A stretch of DNA of 64,000 nt from Clostridium sp. D43t1_170807_H7 (lineage in GTDB: Bacteria; Bacillota; Clostridia; Clostridiales; Clostridiaceae): contig NZ_JADNLK010000005.1 in assembly GCF_015555905.1 (NCBI RefSeq), forward strand, positions 62,001-126,000. The letters run 5' to 3'. Under the pieces are notes generated by a model. That model was not told the DNA's origin, made no database searches, and worked only from the letters and a program-made list of their open reading frames with translations. Position 1 is the first letter of the stretch. Every line of letters starts with the position of its first letter. Positions 7,375-16,280 of this stretch are shown one piece after another. The translations under genes and the position numbers were made by a program.

Positions 7375-9246
7375 ATGTGCGGTTATATATCCATATATTA
7401 TAAAAATAAAAAAGCTGATGAATTACTTATAAGACAATTAACAGAAAAGATAATTCATAGAGGGCCAGATGATACAGGATATTTCATAAAAAATAATATT
7501 GCATTTGGATTCGATAGATTAAGTATAATAGATTTAGAAGGTGGTAATCAGCCATTTAAAAAGGAAAATAGAACAATTGTATTTAATGGCGAAATATATA
7601 ATCATAAAGAATTAAGAACAGAGCTAAGAAAAAGTAATAAATTTATTACTAATTCAGATACTGAAGTTCTTTTAACATCATATATTAATTATGGTGAAAA
7701 ATGTTTAGATAAGTTACGAGGAATGTTTACATTTATTATATATGATGAAGTAAGAAATATAATATTTGGTGCTAGAGATCATTTTGGAATAAAGCCTTTA
7801 TATTATATAAATAATGAAGAGTTTATAGCATTTTCATCTGAATATAAGGCTTTAATAAAATTAATTGATAAGGTAAATGTAGATGAGGCTGTATTGCAAA
7901 ATTATTTATCATTTCAATACACACCAAAATACAACACTATTATTAATGAAATTAAAGAGATTCCTAATGGAACATATTTTACAATAAAAAATGGAGATAT
8001 AGAATTTAATAGATATTATAATTTAAAATTTAATAATAAAGATATAACTGAAAAGGATATTTATAATATTATAGATGATTCAGTAAAGCATCATATGATA
8101 GCAAATGTTGAAGTTGGAACATTTCTTTCAGGTGGAATAGATTCTACTATTGTTACAGCATTAGCAGCAAAAATTAATCCTAAAATTAAGACCTTTTCTA
8201 TTGGATTTGATGTAGAGGGATACAATGAATTATCTGTAGCAAAGAAAACTGCAGATTATTTAGGTGTAGAAAATATAGCAGTAAATGTATCAGAACATGA
8301 TTATATAAGAGCCCTTCCAAGGGTTGCTTATTATATGGATGATCCATTAGCGGATCCGTCTTGTGTTGGAATTTATTTATTATCACAAGAAGCTAGAAAA
8401 CATGTGAAAGTAGTTTTATCAGGAGAAGGATCGGATGAATTATTTGGTGGATATAATATTTATAAGGAATATTATAGTCTTAAGCCTTTTTCATATTTGT
8501 CAGATAATATAAAAGATAGGATTAATAAGTTAGCTAAATTACTTCCTGATATAAGAGGAAAAAGTTATTTGTTAAGAGGAACTACTAAGTTAAAGGATAG
8601 ATACATAGGAAATGCTAAAATATTTAGCGATGAAGAAGTAAAAAATATAATGTGCAATTATGATGAGAACAATACTTTTAGTAGTATTTTAACAGATTTA
8701 TATGAAGAATGTAATATAAATAATTATGATAATGTTACAACAATGCAATACATAGATATTAATACATGGCTAGAAGGTGATATTTTATTAAAGGCAGATA
8801 AAATGTCTATGGCACATTCCTTAGAGCTAAGAGTACCATTTTTAGATAAAGAAGTTTTACAATGTGCTAAAAGCTTAACATTAGATCAAAAGGTAAGCAA
8901 ACATAATACAAAGGTTTTATTAAGGGAAGCATTTAAAGATATAGTACCACCTTATATGAAAGAAAAGAAAAAATTAGGTTTTCCAACTCCTATAAGAGTA
9001 TGGTTAAAGAATGATTTAGGAAAGTATGTTAGAACAATAATTACTAATGCAAATGTTGATAAATTAATAAATAAAAAATATGCATTAAATTTATTAGATG
9101 AGCATATTCAAGGTAAAAAGGATAATTCACGAAAGGTTTGGACTGTATTTATGTTTTGTTTATGGTATGAATTATATATAGAAGGAAAATCCATAAATGA
9201 ATTAGAGATATATAACGAACAGGGTAATGACTACAAATTAGCATAA
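7375..9246 (+). CDS. asnB: Asparagine synthase (glutamine-hydrolysing)
   Basis: Makes asparagine from aspartate, ATP and glutamine-derived ammonia. The 623-aa protein starts MCGY, so Cys2 is the N-terminal glutaminase nucleophile once Met is removed. HRGPDD and the FNGEIYNH segment belong to the class II amidotransferase domain (about 1-200). The synthetase domain carries the ATP-pyrophosphatase loop SGGIDS (252-257), followed by SGEGSDELFGGY and KADKMSMAHSLELRVPFLD. It is a full-length B-type enzyme. The start is fixed by the requirement for Cys2 and by AGGGGATG upstream. Single gene with its own terminator. Confidence 0.93.
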   Translation: MCGYISIYYKNKKADELLIRQLTEKIIHRGPDDTGYFIKNNIAFGFDRLSIIDLEGGNQPFKKENRTIVFNGEIYNHKELRTELRKSNKFITNSDTEVLLTSYINYGEKCLDKLRGMFTFIIYDEVRNIIFGARDHFGIKPLYYINNEEFIAFSSEYKALIKLIDKVNVDEAVLQNYLSFQYTPKYNTIINEIKEIPNGTYFTIKNGDIEFNRYYNLKFNNKDITEKDIYNIIDDSVKHHMIANVEVGTFLSGGIDSTIVTALAAKINPKIKTFSIGFDVEGYNELSVAKKTADYLGVENIAVNVSEHDYIRALPRVAYYMDDPLADPSCVGIYLLSQEARKHVKVVLSGEGSDELFGGYNIYKEYYSLKPFSYLSDNIKDRINKLAKLLPDIRGKSYLLRGTTKLKDRYIGNAKIFSDEEVKNIMCNYDENNTFSSILTDLYEECNINNYDNVTTMQYIDINTWLEGDILLKADKMSMAHSLELRVPFLDKEVLQCAKSLTLDQKVSKHNTKVLLREAFKDIVPPYMKEKKKLGFPTPIRVWLKNDLGKYVRTIITNANVDKLINKKYALNLLDEHIQGKKDNSRKVWTVFMFCLWYELYIEGKSINELEIYNEQGNDYKLA

Positions 9247-9298
9247 ATAATATTGGGTATTAGTTAAAATTAAAAATTTTAATATATTAATATGAATT

Positions 9299-9333
9299 AA
9301 GTGAAGTGGAAGAAGAAAATCTACTTCACTTTT
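9299..9333 (+). terminator. Intrinsic terminator after asnB
   Basis: AAGTGAAGT pairs with ACTTCACTT, followed by TTT. Confidence 0.75.
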
Positions 9334-9437
9334 ATTATGTTTAATATTAATAAATTGTAATAATTTAATTTATATTAATGTAATATTCGAATTTTATACT
9401 ATGGTTATAATAGAAAATCAAGTGGAGGACGAGTAAG

Positions 9438-10118
9438 ATGGCACTTATAGAAGTTAAGAATTTATGTAAAGTATATGGTAGTGGAGAAACAAAGGTAGAA
9501 GCCTTAAAGAATATAAATTTAAATATTGAGCAAGGTGAATTTGTAGCAATAGTTGGACCATCAGGTTCTGGTAAAAGTACATTATTACATTTATTAGGTG
9601 GAGTAGATAAACCTAGTTCTGGAGAAGTAATAATAAAAGAGGAAAGTATTTATAAATTAAAGGAAAAAGAATTGTCAATTTTAAGAAGAAGAAAGTTAGG
9701 GTTTGTATTTCAATTTTTTAACTTAATACCAGTTTTAACTGCAGAAGAAAATATTGAAATGCCAGTTCTTTTAGATAATGGAAAGATAGATAAAAATTAT
9801 ATGAATGAGCTTTTGAAATTATTAGGATTAGAAGAAAGAAGAGATCATCATCCATCAGAGTTATCAGGAGGACAGCAGCAAAGGGTTTCTATAGGAAGAG
9901 CTTTAGCTAATAAGCCATCAATTATTTTAGCAGATGAACCTACAGGAAATCTTGATTCTAAAAATTCAAAGGAAGTATTAGAACTTTTAAAATATTGTGC
10001 AAAAAAATATAATCAAACATTAATTTTAATTACACATGATATTAATATAGCAAAATCTGCAGATAGAGTTATTACTATTGAGGATGGACAAATAACTACT
10101 GATGAGGTGATTAAATAA
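9438..10118 (+). CDS. ABC transporter ATP-binding protein (MacB/LolD/BceA type)
   Basis: ATPase subunit of 226 aa that drives the FtsX-type permease encoded next. Walker A is GPSGSGKST (40-48), the Q-loop lies in FVFQFFNL (89-96), the signature is LSGGQQQR (142-149), Walker B is ILADEP (163-168) and the switch histidine is His200 in THD. Length and the NLDSKNS extension after Walker B match the MacB/LolD clade that works with substrate-extruding, mechanotransmitting permeases. A -10 box TATAAT (9406-9411) has no good -35, which suggests activator control. The stop overlaps the permease start by one base (TAATG). Confidence 0.9.
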   Translation: MALIEVKNLCKVYGSGETKVEALKNINLNIEQGEFVAIVGPSGSGKSTLLHLLGGVDKPSSGEVIIKEESIYKLKEKELSILRRRKLGFVFQFFNLIPVLTAEENIEMPVLLDNGKIDKNYMNELLKLLGLEERRDHHPSELSGGQQQRVSIGRALANKPSIILADEPTGNLDSKNSKEVLELLKYCAKKYNQTLILITHDINIAKSADRVITIEDGQITTDEVIK

Positions 10119-12628
10119 TGAGAAGTTATAGTGATATTACTTTAAAGTATTTAAAGAAAAATAAGAAGAGAAGTATATTTACTATTATAGGTATAATACT
10201 TTCATTGGCGCTTATTAGTGGAGTTGGATTTTTAGGCTTAAGCTTTAGAGACTTTATGTATGATAGGGCTATTAGGGGAGATGGAGATTATGAGTTTGCT
10301 TTTTTCGATGTTGATAAAAGGGTAATTTCTATATTAAGAAATGATGTAGATTTAGATAAAGTTGGAGTTAGTGCAAATGAAGGGAGTGGATCTTATAGGA
10401 TAGATGGAAATGATGATAGTGAAATTTTTATTATTAGTGAGGATACAATTACTTTAAATGAAATATTTAATCATGAATTAACAGAAGGAAGATTGCCTAA
10501 GGAAAGTTCGGAGTTAATTATAGATAGTAAGGCTAAAGAATACTTAGGATTAAGTATAAACGATAAAGTTAAGTTTGAAGAAATAACTTATAAAGATGGT
10601 AAAGAAGTAAAGACTAATAACTTTAAAGAGTATACTATTGTTGGATTTTCAAAAGAGAGCTTTATCTCAGATGGAACATGGTTTAATGCAGTAACTTATT
10701 TAGATGAAATAAAAAATAATAAAAGTTATGATATTAAATTTACAGTTAAAGATATCAAAAACAAAAGAGACGTGGCTATGAGTAAAGCAAATAGGTTAAA
10801 ATTAGATGAAATTAAAATGTATAGTAATAATGAGTTATTATCATTGCGTGGACAAACAGAGTATACAGGAATTAATACTGTAATTAATGGAGTAGTTGTA
10901 TTTGTAATAGGAATAATTGTAGTTGCTACTATATTTTTAATTTACAATGCAATAAATATTTCTGTGACAGAGAGAATGACTGAATTTGGAATATTAAGAA
11001 GTATAGGGGCAACTCCAAGTCAAGTAAGTAGATTAGTTATTAGGGAATCTTTAGCTTTATGTTTGATGTCAATACCTTTTGGAATAGTATCAGGATTTAT
11101 AGGTGTATGGACTACTGTTAAGTTATTAGAAAGCAAGATAACAATGATGATTGGAGATGGAGAGGGAATATTAGCAGTTAAATTTTATCCAAGTATAATA
11201 TTATTTACTACAATAATAGGAACAATAACAATATTTATAGCATCTTTTGGTCCAGCAAAAAAAGCTGGAAAGGTATCTCCTATAAATGTAATAAAAGGTA
11301 ATACAAGTAATGAGAAAATAAAATATTATAATGGTAAAATTATTAGAAAAATATTTGGTGTTGAAGGTTGGATTGCCTATAAAAATATAAGAAAAAATTC
11401 TAAGAGATTTATAGTTACAATTCTTTCATTAAGTATATCTTTAATAATGTTTATTACTTTTACAACTTTAAATATGAAGAGAATAGAGGAACTTAATTAT
11501 ATAAATAAAAGCAGTATAACTCATGGTGAAGTTTATGCAAATAGTGAAAATAGTAGTGAAATAGAAGATAAATTAAATAAAATTGAGGGAATAGGGGAAA
11601 AGTTTATTCAAGCAAGAACAGGAGTATCATTTTTAGCTTTGGATTTAAATTTAATTTCAGATGAGTTTAAAGAAAAGTTTTCTTACGAGGTAGATGAATT
11701 TTTAAGTAATGTTCAAATTTATGGATTTGATGATAATTCATTAAAAGAAATAGGTATCACGGATGGTTTAAAAGAAAATGAAGTAATATTAGTTAATAGT
11801 AGAGCTCAGTATGATGAAAATGGTAAACTAGAAAGTATTGATATAACTAAATTAAAAGAAGGCGATACATTTAAAGTACCAGTAAGTAATTTTGATAAAT
11901 TTAGTGATGAAAATGATACTGATAATTTATTAAAAGATAAGGCAGAAGATAAATGTATAGAATTTAAGGTTAAGAAAGTTATTGATAAAGATCCATTTGA
12001 ACAAGGGTATAATTATAATTTTACAATAATAATGGGATATAACGATTACGAAAAAGTTACAAGTGAGTTATATTTAAATAAATGGATAAAGTTTAGATAT
12101 AGTGATATGAGTAATAAAGAATTAACAGAAGAAGCATCAAAATCAGTTCGTGAAATTGCAGATAATTATGGAGTAACTTTTAATGATTTAAATGAAGATA
12201 ATAAGATGCAACAACAAATGTGGACTGTTATAAATGTATTTGTTTATGGTTTTATTGTTATGGTAAGCTTAATAGGAATAGTTAATGTTATAAACACTAT
12301 TTCACTTAATATACTTCTAAAGAAAATGGAGTTTGGAACATTAGGGACTATAGGGATGACTAGAATGCAGTTAACAAAGATGGTATTACTAGAAGGTATT
12401 CTTCATGGAGTATTTTCATCTGTAATTGGAGGGCTTTTATCTGTAGGACTAGTGTTAATAGCACTTAAAATAATAGATTTTGGTTTTACAGTTTCAACTA
12501 AAATATACTGGCAGCCATTTGTAATAGGATTTGCAATTAATTTAATAATAGTTCTTATAGCTTCATTAATTCCTTTAAATAAGCTTAAGAAGATGAATTT
12601 AGTAGAAACTATAAGAAATGTTGAGTAA
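10118..12628 (+). CDS. ABC transporter permease with two FtsX domains
   Basis: Membrane subunit of 836 aa, partner of the preceding ATPase. It contains two copies of the FtsX/MacB unit. In each, one helix (about 18-40; about 430-452) leads into a large extracytoplasmic domain of roughly 200-250 residues, followed by a block of three helices (from about 255; from about 705). The second block contains NTISLNILLKKMEFGTLGTIGMT, matching NAINISVTERMTEFGILRSIGAT in the first, the coupling helix motif of the family. Such duplicated permeases often export or detoxify peptides and are commonly linked to two-component systems, as here. Substrate unknown. Confidence 0.85.
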   Translation: MRSYSDITLKYLKKNKKRSIFTIIGIILSLALISGVGFLGLSFRDFMYDRAIRGDGDYEFAFFDVDKRVISILRNDVDLDKVGVSANEGSGSYRIDGNDDSEIFIISEDTITLNEIFNHELTEGRLPKESSELIIDSKAKEYLGLSINDKVKFEEITYKDGKEVKTNNFKEYTIVGFSKESFISDGTWFNAVTYLDEIKNNKSYDIKFTVKDIKNKRDVAMSKANRLKLDEIKMYSNNELLSLRGQTEYTGINTVINGVVVFVIGIIVVATIFLIYNAINISVTERMTEFGILRSIGATPSQVSRLVIRESLALCLMSIPFGIVSGFIGVWTTVKLLESKITMMIGDGEGILAVKFYPSIILFTTIIGTITIFIASFGPAKKAGKVSPINVIKGNTSNEKIKYYNGKIIRKIFGVEGWIAYKNIRKNSKRFIVTILSLSISLIMFITFTTLNMKRIEELNYINKSSITHGEVYANSENSSEIEDKLNKIEGIGEKFIQARTGVSFLALDLNLISDEFKEKFSYEVDEFLSNVQIYGFDDNSLKEIGITDGLKENEVILVNSRAQYDENGKLESIDITKLKEGDTFKVPVSNFDKFSDENDTDNLLKDKAEDKCIEFKVKKVIDKDPFEQGYNYNFTIIMGYNDYEKVTSELYLNKWIKFRYSDMSNKELTEEASKSVREIADNYGVTFNDLNEDNKMQQQMWTVINVFVYGFIVMVSLIGIVNVINTISLNILLKKMEFGTLGTIGMTRMQLTKMVLLEGILHGVFSSVIGGLLSVGLVLIALKIIDFGFTVSTKIYWQPFVIGFAINLIIVLIASLIPLNKLKKMNLVETIRNVE

Positions 12629-12666
12629 TAATAGTTAAAATTGGTATAATTAAATATAAAATTAAA

Positions 12667-12697
12667 AAATAGGAGCAGTTATCATCTGCTCCTATTT
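12667..12697 (+). terminator. Strong hairpin between permease and response regulator
   Basis: TAGGAGCAG (12670-12678) pairs perfectly with CTGCTCCTA (12686-12694), flanked by AAA/TTT. The T tract is only three bases before GG, so it may attenuate or process the transcript rather than terminate fully. Confidence 0.6.
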
Positions 12698-12722
12698 GGT
12701 ATGAATAGGGGGAATTAATATT

Positions 12723-13427
12723 ATGGTAAAAATATTATTTATAGAGGATGATTTACCATTAGCATTAGGAATGGAATATACATTAAAACAAGAAGGGTTT
12801 GATGTAGTTCATACTAAGAATTTAAGTGAGGCTAGAGATAAATATAAAAATAATGAATTTAACATAATACTATTAGATGTAATGCTACCAGATGGAACAG
12901 GATATGAACTTTGCAAAGAAATAAGAGAAAATAGTGAAATACCTATAATATTTATGACTGCATGTGATGAAGAAGGTAATATAGTTATGGGATTAGATAT
13001 GGGGGGAGATGACTATGTGACTAAGCCTATAAGAGTTAAAGAATTAGTATCTAGAATAAATGCAGTTTTAAGAAGAAAAAGAGTAGAAACTAAAAAAGAA
13101 GAAAATAGTAATAGGATTATAAGTGGAGATATAGATGTTGAATTACTAAAATATAAAGTCCATAAAAAAGGACAAGTTATTGATCTTACAACTATTGAAT
13201 ATAAACTATTATTGCTTTTAATAAAGAATAAGGGAAATGTATTAGAAAGAAATTTATTATTAGAAAGGCTATGGGATACTGATGGTAATTTTGTTGATGG
13301 AAATGCCTTAACAGTTTACATAAAGAGGTTAAGAGAAAAAGTTGAAGATGATATAAAAAATCCTATATACATAGAAACAGTAAGAGGAATAGGATATAGA
13401 TGGGCTAAAGAAGCTAAGGAGGTATAA
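12723..13427 (+). CDS. Response regulator, OmpR/PhoB family
   Basis: Two-domain transcription factor of 234 aa. The receiver domain (1-115) has the acidic pair Asp9-Asp10, phospho-acceptor Asp52 in LLDVMLPDG, Thr79 and Lys101 in the usual places. The C-terminal winged helix (about 130-232) ends with the typical LTVYIKRLREKVEDD and VRGIGYRW. It is three bases from the histidine kinase gene, so the two are cognate. Its most likely target is the ABC operon just upstream, whose promoter lacks a good -35. Location: cytoplasm. Family assignment secure; target inferred. Confidence 0.9.
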   Translation: MVKILFIEDDLPLALGMEYTLKQEGFDVVHTKNLSEARDKYKNNEFNIILLDVMLPDGTGYELCKEIRENSEIPIIFMTACDEEGNIVMGLDMGGDDYVTKPIRVKELVSRINAVLRRKRVETKKEENSNRIISGDIDVELLKYKVHKKGQVIDLTTIEYKLLLLLIKNKGNVLERNLLLERLWDTDGNFVDGNALTVYIKRLREKVEDDIKNPIYIETVRGIGYRWAKEAKEV

Positions 13428-13430
13428 TAT

Positions 13431-14678
13431 ATGAGGTTACTTAAAAATAAGGAAGTAAAACTTATTATAATAACTAGCCTTATAACCTTTTTAGTATTTT
13501 TAACAGCTTTTATTTTTATAACATACAATTGGTTTAATGATATAAATAAAAAATATATTGATCAAAATACGGCTTTAGTTGGAGTAATAATTGAAAATAA
13601 TCCTGAAATTGAAGAAGAAATAGTTCCAATAATAACTAAAGGAAATATAAATGAGTACTATGAATTAGGAAACAATATTTTAGATAAATATTATTACAAT
13701 GAAAATTTAAATCCAATAAAAAATCCAATTCTTAAGGATAGTTATAGCAATTTGAAGTTAACTATAATATTATTATGGATATTATTTTTTATAGTAGCTA
13801 TGATATTAATTTTAAAGATTATTTCACCAATATTTAATAATATAAAAAAGTTGGGTGAAAGAGCTGATGAAATGGTTGAAGGAAATTTTAATTCTACAGA
13901 ACTTAAATTTGAGGAAGGTGACTTTTATGTATTTTATAATAAGTTTATTCATATGGGAGAAAGACTTGAAAATGCATTAAAAGATTTAAAAGATGAAAAA
14001 ATAAATTTAAAAGATATAATAAATGATATATCACATCAATTAAAAACACCACTTTCAGCTTTAATAGCTTATAATGATATATTAAAAAATCATGAAAATA
14101 TGGATATTGAAACAAAAAGCAAATTTATAGAAATGACGTCTGAGCAATTAGATAGAATGGATTGGCTTATAACAACACTACTTAAATATGCAAGAATAGA
14201 AAGTAATGCAGTAAGTTATAATAAAGAAATGATACCAATTAGTGAAAGTATAAGGTATGCTATAGAACCATTAAAAGTAAGTGCTAATAATAAAAAACAA
14301 AGCATAGAGTTAGACTTTAATAGTGAAGGATATTATTTTCATGATAAAAAATGGATTGCTGAAAGTTTAAGTAATATAATAAAAAATGCTATAGAACATA
14401 CTGATATTAATGGTAAAATCAAAATTACCCTTGAAGAAACACCCATGTCTATTAGTATTACAATAAGTGATAATGGCGAAGGTATTGAAAAATCTGAACT
14501 TAAAAATATATTTAAGAGATTTTATAAGGGTAAAAATTCTATAAATCCTAAGAGTATAGGAATTGGACTATCATTAAGCAAAAAGATAATAGAAGCACAT
14601 GGTGGTAGTATAACGGCAGAAAGTGAGCTTGGAAAAGGAACAAATTTTAATATAATATTATTGAAAGTAATAGTATAA
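13431..14678 (+). CDS. Sensor histidine kinase
   Basis: Membrane kinase of 415 aa, partner of the preceding regulator. TM1 is about 10-32 and TM2 about 108-131, with an extracellular sensing region of about 75 residues rich in Asn, Glu and Tyr. A HAMP-like linker follows (about 132-185). The HisKA box is NDISHQLKTPLSAL with His202; the ATPase domain has NIIKNAIEH (N-box, Asn318), SDNGEGI (G1) and GIGLSLSK (G2). The long extracellular loop distinguishes it from BceS-type intramembrane kinases, which lack one, so it may sense its ligand directly. The ribosome site is AAGGAGG in the end of the regulator gene. Confidence 0.9.
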   Translation: MRLLKNKEVKLIIITSLITFLVFLTAFIFITYNWFNDINKKYIDQNTALVGVIIENNPEIEEEIVPIITKGNINEYYELGNNILDKYYYNENLNPIKNPILKDSYSNLKLTIILLWILFFIVAMILILKIISPIFNNIKKLGERADEMVEGNFNSTELKFEEGDFYVFYNKFIHMGERLENALKDLKDEKINLKDIINDISHQLKTPLSALIAYNDILKNHENMDIETKSKFIEMTSEQLDRMDWLITTLLKYARIESNAVSYNKEMIPISESIRYAIEPLKVSANNKKQSIELDFNSEGYYFHDKKWIAESLSNIIKNAIEHTDINGKIKITLEETPMSISITISDNGEGIEKSELKNIFKRFYKGKNSINPKSIGIGLSLSKKIIEAHGGSITAESELGKGTNFNIILLKVIV

Positions 14679-14689
14679 GGAGAAAAAAT

Positions 14690-14959
14690 ATGACAAAAGA
14701 TAAAATTGAAGAATTAAAAGAAAGTTTTGATACATTAGTAGAGTTAGGAATAATTTTTCACTATGGTAGTGAAGAGATAGAACAAGGAGAAATTACTGAA
14801 ATTGAATTTACTGAAGATGATACTGTTAAATTGGAATTAGATGAATATACTGAAGTTGAAGTTGATTTACAAGATTTTATAGAAAATCACTCAAAGGAAG
14901 GAAATAACTATCATACTTGGAATGCAAGTAGGGAATTTGATAATTTATTAGAGTCATAA
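14690..14959 (+). CDS. Small acidic hypothetical protein
   Basis: Cytoplasmic protein of 89 aa, very rich in Glu and Asp, starting 11 bases after the histidine kinase with an ATAAGGAG ribosome site, hence last gene of the two-component operon. Residues 1-25 look helical (DKIEELKESFDTLVELG), and residues 30-65 alternate acidic and hydrophobic residues as in beta strands (ITEIEFTEDDTVKLELDEYTE style repeats). I recognise no domain. No cysteines. It could modulate the kinase or the transporter, but that is only suggested by position. Confidence 0.6.
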   Translation: MTKDKIEELKESFDTLVELGIIFHYGSEEIEQGEITEIEFTEDDTVKLELDEYTEVEVDLQDFIENHSKEGNNYHTWNASREFDNLLES

Positions 14960-14963
14960 TAAT

Positions 14964-14997
14964 AAAATGCGCATCGATAAAACGGTGCGCATATTTT
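14964..14997. terminator. Bidirectional intrinsic terminator
   Basis: AAAATGCGCATCG pairs with CGGTGCGCATATTTT around ATAAAA. It serves the two-component operon and the convergent minus-strand gene. Confidence 0.85.
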
Positions 14998-15003
14998 AAT
15001 TTG

Positions 15004-15444
15004 CTATTCAGATATAATGTTTTCTTCTGTATCTGTATTAGGAAGAGCTTGATCATCTTTAAGTCTAACGGATTCCATATGCCAGTGGCCTTTATCATCT
15101 TCAATAAAAGTTCCTATTAAATATGTTTTTTTATAGGGTTTTTCATAGGCAAAACCGTATGCTTCAATTTCTATTTTATTATCAACCTTCGATATTACGG
15201 ACATAGATTCTACCTCTATTAATCTAAGAGACTTATCTTTCCAATGAGTAAAATAATAATCAACTGAATAAAGAAAATTAGAACATCTATAAGATACATA
15301 CATATTTTTTATGGAGGTTCCTATAATAAATAATGTCAACAATAGAATGCCTATTGCAATAATTTTTCTATTTCTTTGTATTTTCTTTTTTTTATGATTG
15401 ATTTTAATTAAATTTTGTTTTTTTACTGCAGAAACAGTGTTCAT
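15004..15444 (-). CDS. Membrane-anchored hypothetical protein
   Basis: Protein of 146 aa with a very basic N-terminus (KKQNLIKINHKKKKIQRNRK, residues 8-28), one membrane helix (about 29-47) and an extracellular domain of about 95 residues with several Tyr and Trp (YYFTHWKDKS, GHWHMESVRL). The basic-then-hydrophobic order predicts a type II anchor with the domain outside. I recognise no family. The ATG at 15444 follows GGAGG at good spacing. The 5' leader contains a run of hairpins (15459-15582), which may control it. Confidence 0.6.
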   Translation of the reverse strand: MNTVSAVKKQNLIKINHKKKKIQRNRKIIAIGILLLTLFIIGTSIKNMYVSYRCSNFLYSVDYYFTHWKDKSLRLIEVESMSVISKVDNKIEIEAYGFAYEKPYKKTYLIGTFIEDDKGHWHMESVRLKDDQALPNTDTEENIISE

Positions 15445-15458
15445 ACGCTAACCTCCAC

Positions 15459-15582
15459 AAAGAAATCTTTAAGGAAACTCCTACTATCTTTGTTGTAGGA
15501 GTACACTAAAGTGTACCTTTAACTTACCAAATTAAAATTTGGAGTTGCAGGCAAGTTCCATTAGCTAAATCAAGATTTAGAA
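15459..15582 (-). promoter_or_regulatory. Run of about six hairpins: candidate structured leader or small RNA
   Basis: The 394-base gap before the divergent gene at 15839 contains consecutive perfect hairpins. They are AAAGA/TCTTT (15459-15470), ACTCCTAC/GTAGGAGT (15477-15502), GTACAC-TAAA-GTGTAC (15501-15516), CCAAAT-TAAA-ATTTGG (15527-15542) and CTAAATC-AA-GATTTAG (15565-15580), plus AACTT (15521) with AAGTT (15553) closing around the fourth. Read on the minus strand it ends just before the GGAGG of the gene at 15444. It matches no riboswitch class I can recall. The remaining bases, 15583-15838, are plain A/T-rich sequence. Confidence 0.55.
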
Positions 15583-15838
15583 TCTCACTTATAATTATAT
15601 ATTACCATATTATGTAAATAAGTAAAGAAAATATTGTATATTTGGAATACTAACCATATAATTAAGATAAAACATTCTTTGTTTTAGGATGTGCATTTTA
15701 CCAACTTTAAATAAACATTTTTAAATAAAATAATAAAAGTTTTATAATTATGTTTACTAAAATTAAATTCATAAAATGAATTTCAGTTTATGAATAGAAA
15801 AATACGGATAAAGATAAGACGAAAAGGAGAATATTATT

Positions 15839-16237
15839 ATGGATTATTCAAGCTTAATATTAATGGAAAGAGACAATGAAACAGGATTTGTAACAAAAGA
15901 ACTTGGAAGTTATAAGGTTTCAGAAGGAGCAGAACATATAAAAGGTTTTTATGTTAAAGGAGATAATGTTTATATAAAATTTGATACAAATAAGGATGTT
16001 GAAGAATGGGAATACTCTGCAATATATGATGTATTTAATATGGAGTTATTTGAAAATGAAGGGTTTGAAATTGAAGAAGTTGAGGATGAATATAATCCAA
16101 CATTTTTAATTAATTTTAAATATAAGGATGATCATGAATACATTGAAGAAAAATTATCTCTTTCTATAGAGTTAATAGAAGAAGCTATGGAAAAAGCCTT
16201 TAATGATATTGAAGGTAAAGAAGAAGAATACCAATAA
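15839..16237 (+). CDS. Conserved clostridial acidic protein (possibly DUF6762)
   Basis: Soluble protein of 132 aa, strongly acidic (EVEDEYNP, KEEEYQ at the end). The N-terminal SSLILMERDNETGFVTKELGSY resembles a conserved family in clostridia that I believe is DUF6762, from memory only. The middle has alternating strands (VYIKFDTNKDVEEWEYSA) and the end is one long helix (ELIEEAMEKAFNDIEG). It is 43 bases upstream of pepF and probably co-transcribed. The ATG follows AAAGGAG at good spacing. Function unknown. Confidence 0.65.
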   Translation: MDYSSLILMERDNETGFVTKELGSYKVSEGAEHIKGFYVKGDNVYIKFDTNKDVEEWEYSAIYDVFNMELFENEGFEIEEVEDEYNPTFLINFKYKDDHEYIEEKLSLSIELIEEAMEKAFNDIEGKEEEYQ

Positions 16238-16280
16238 AAATAGAAAGGAGAGGCCTATATAGATAGGCTGAAGGTGGGCT

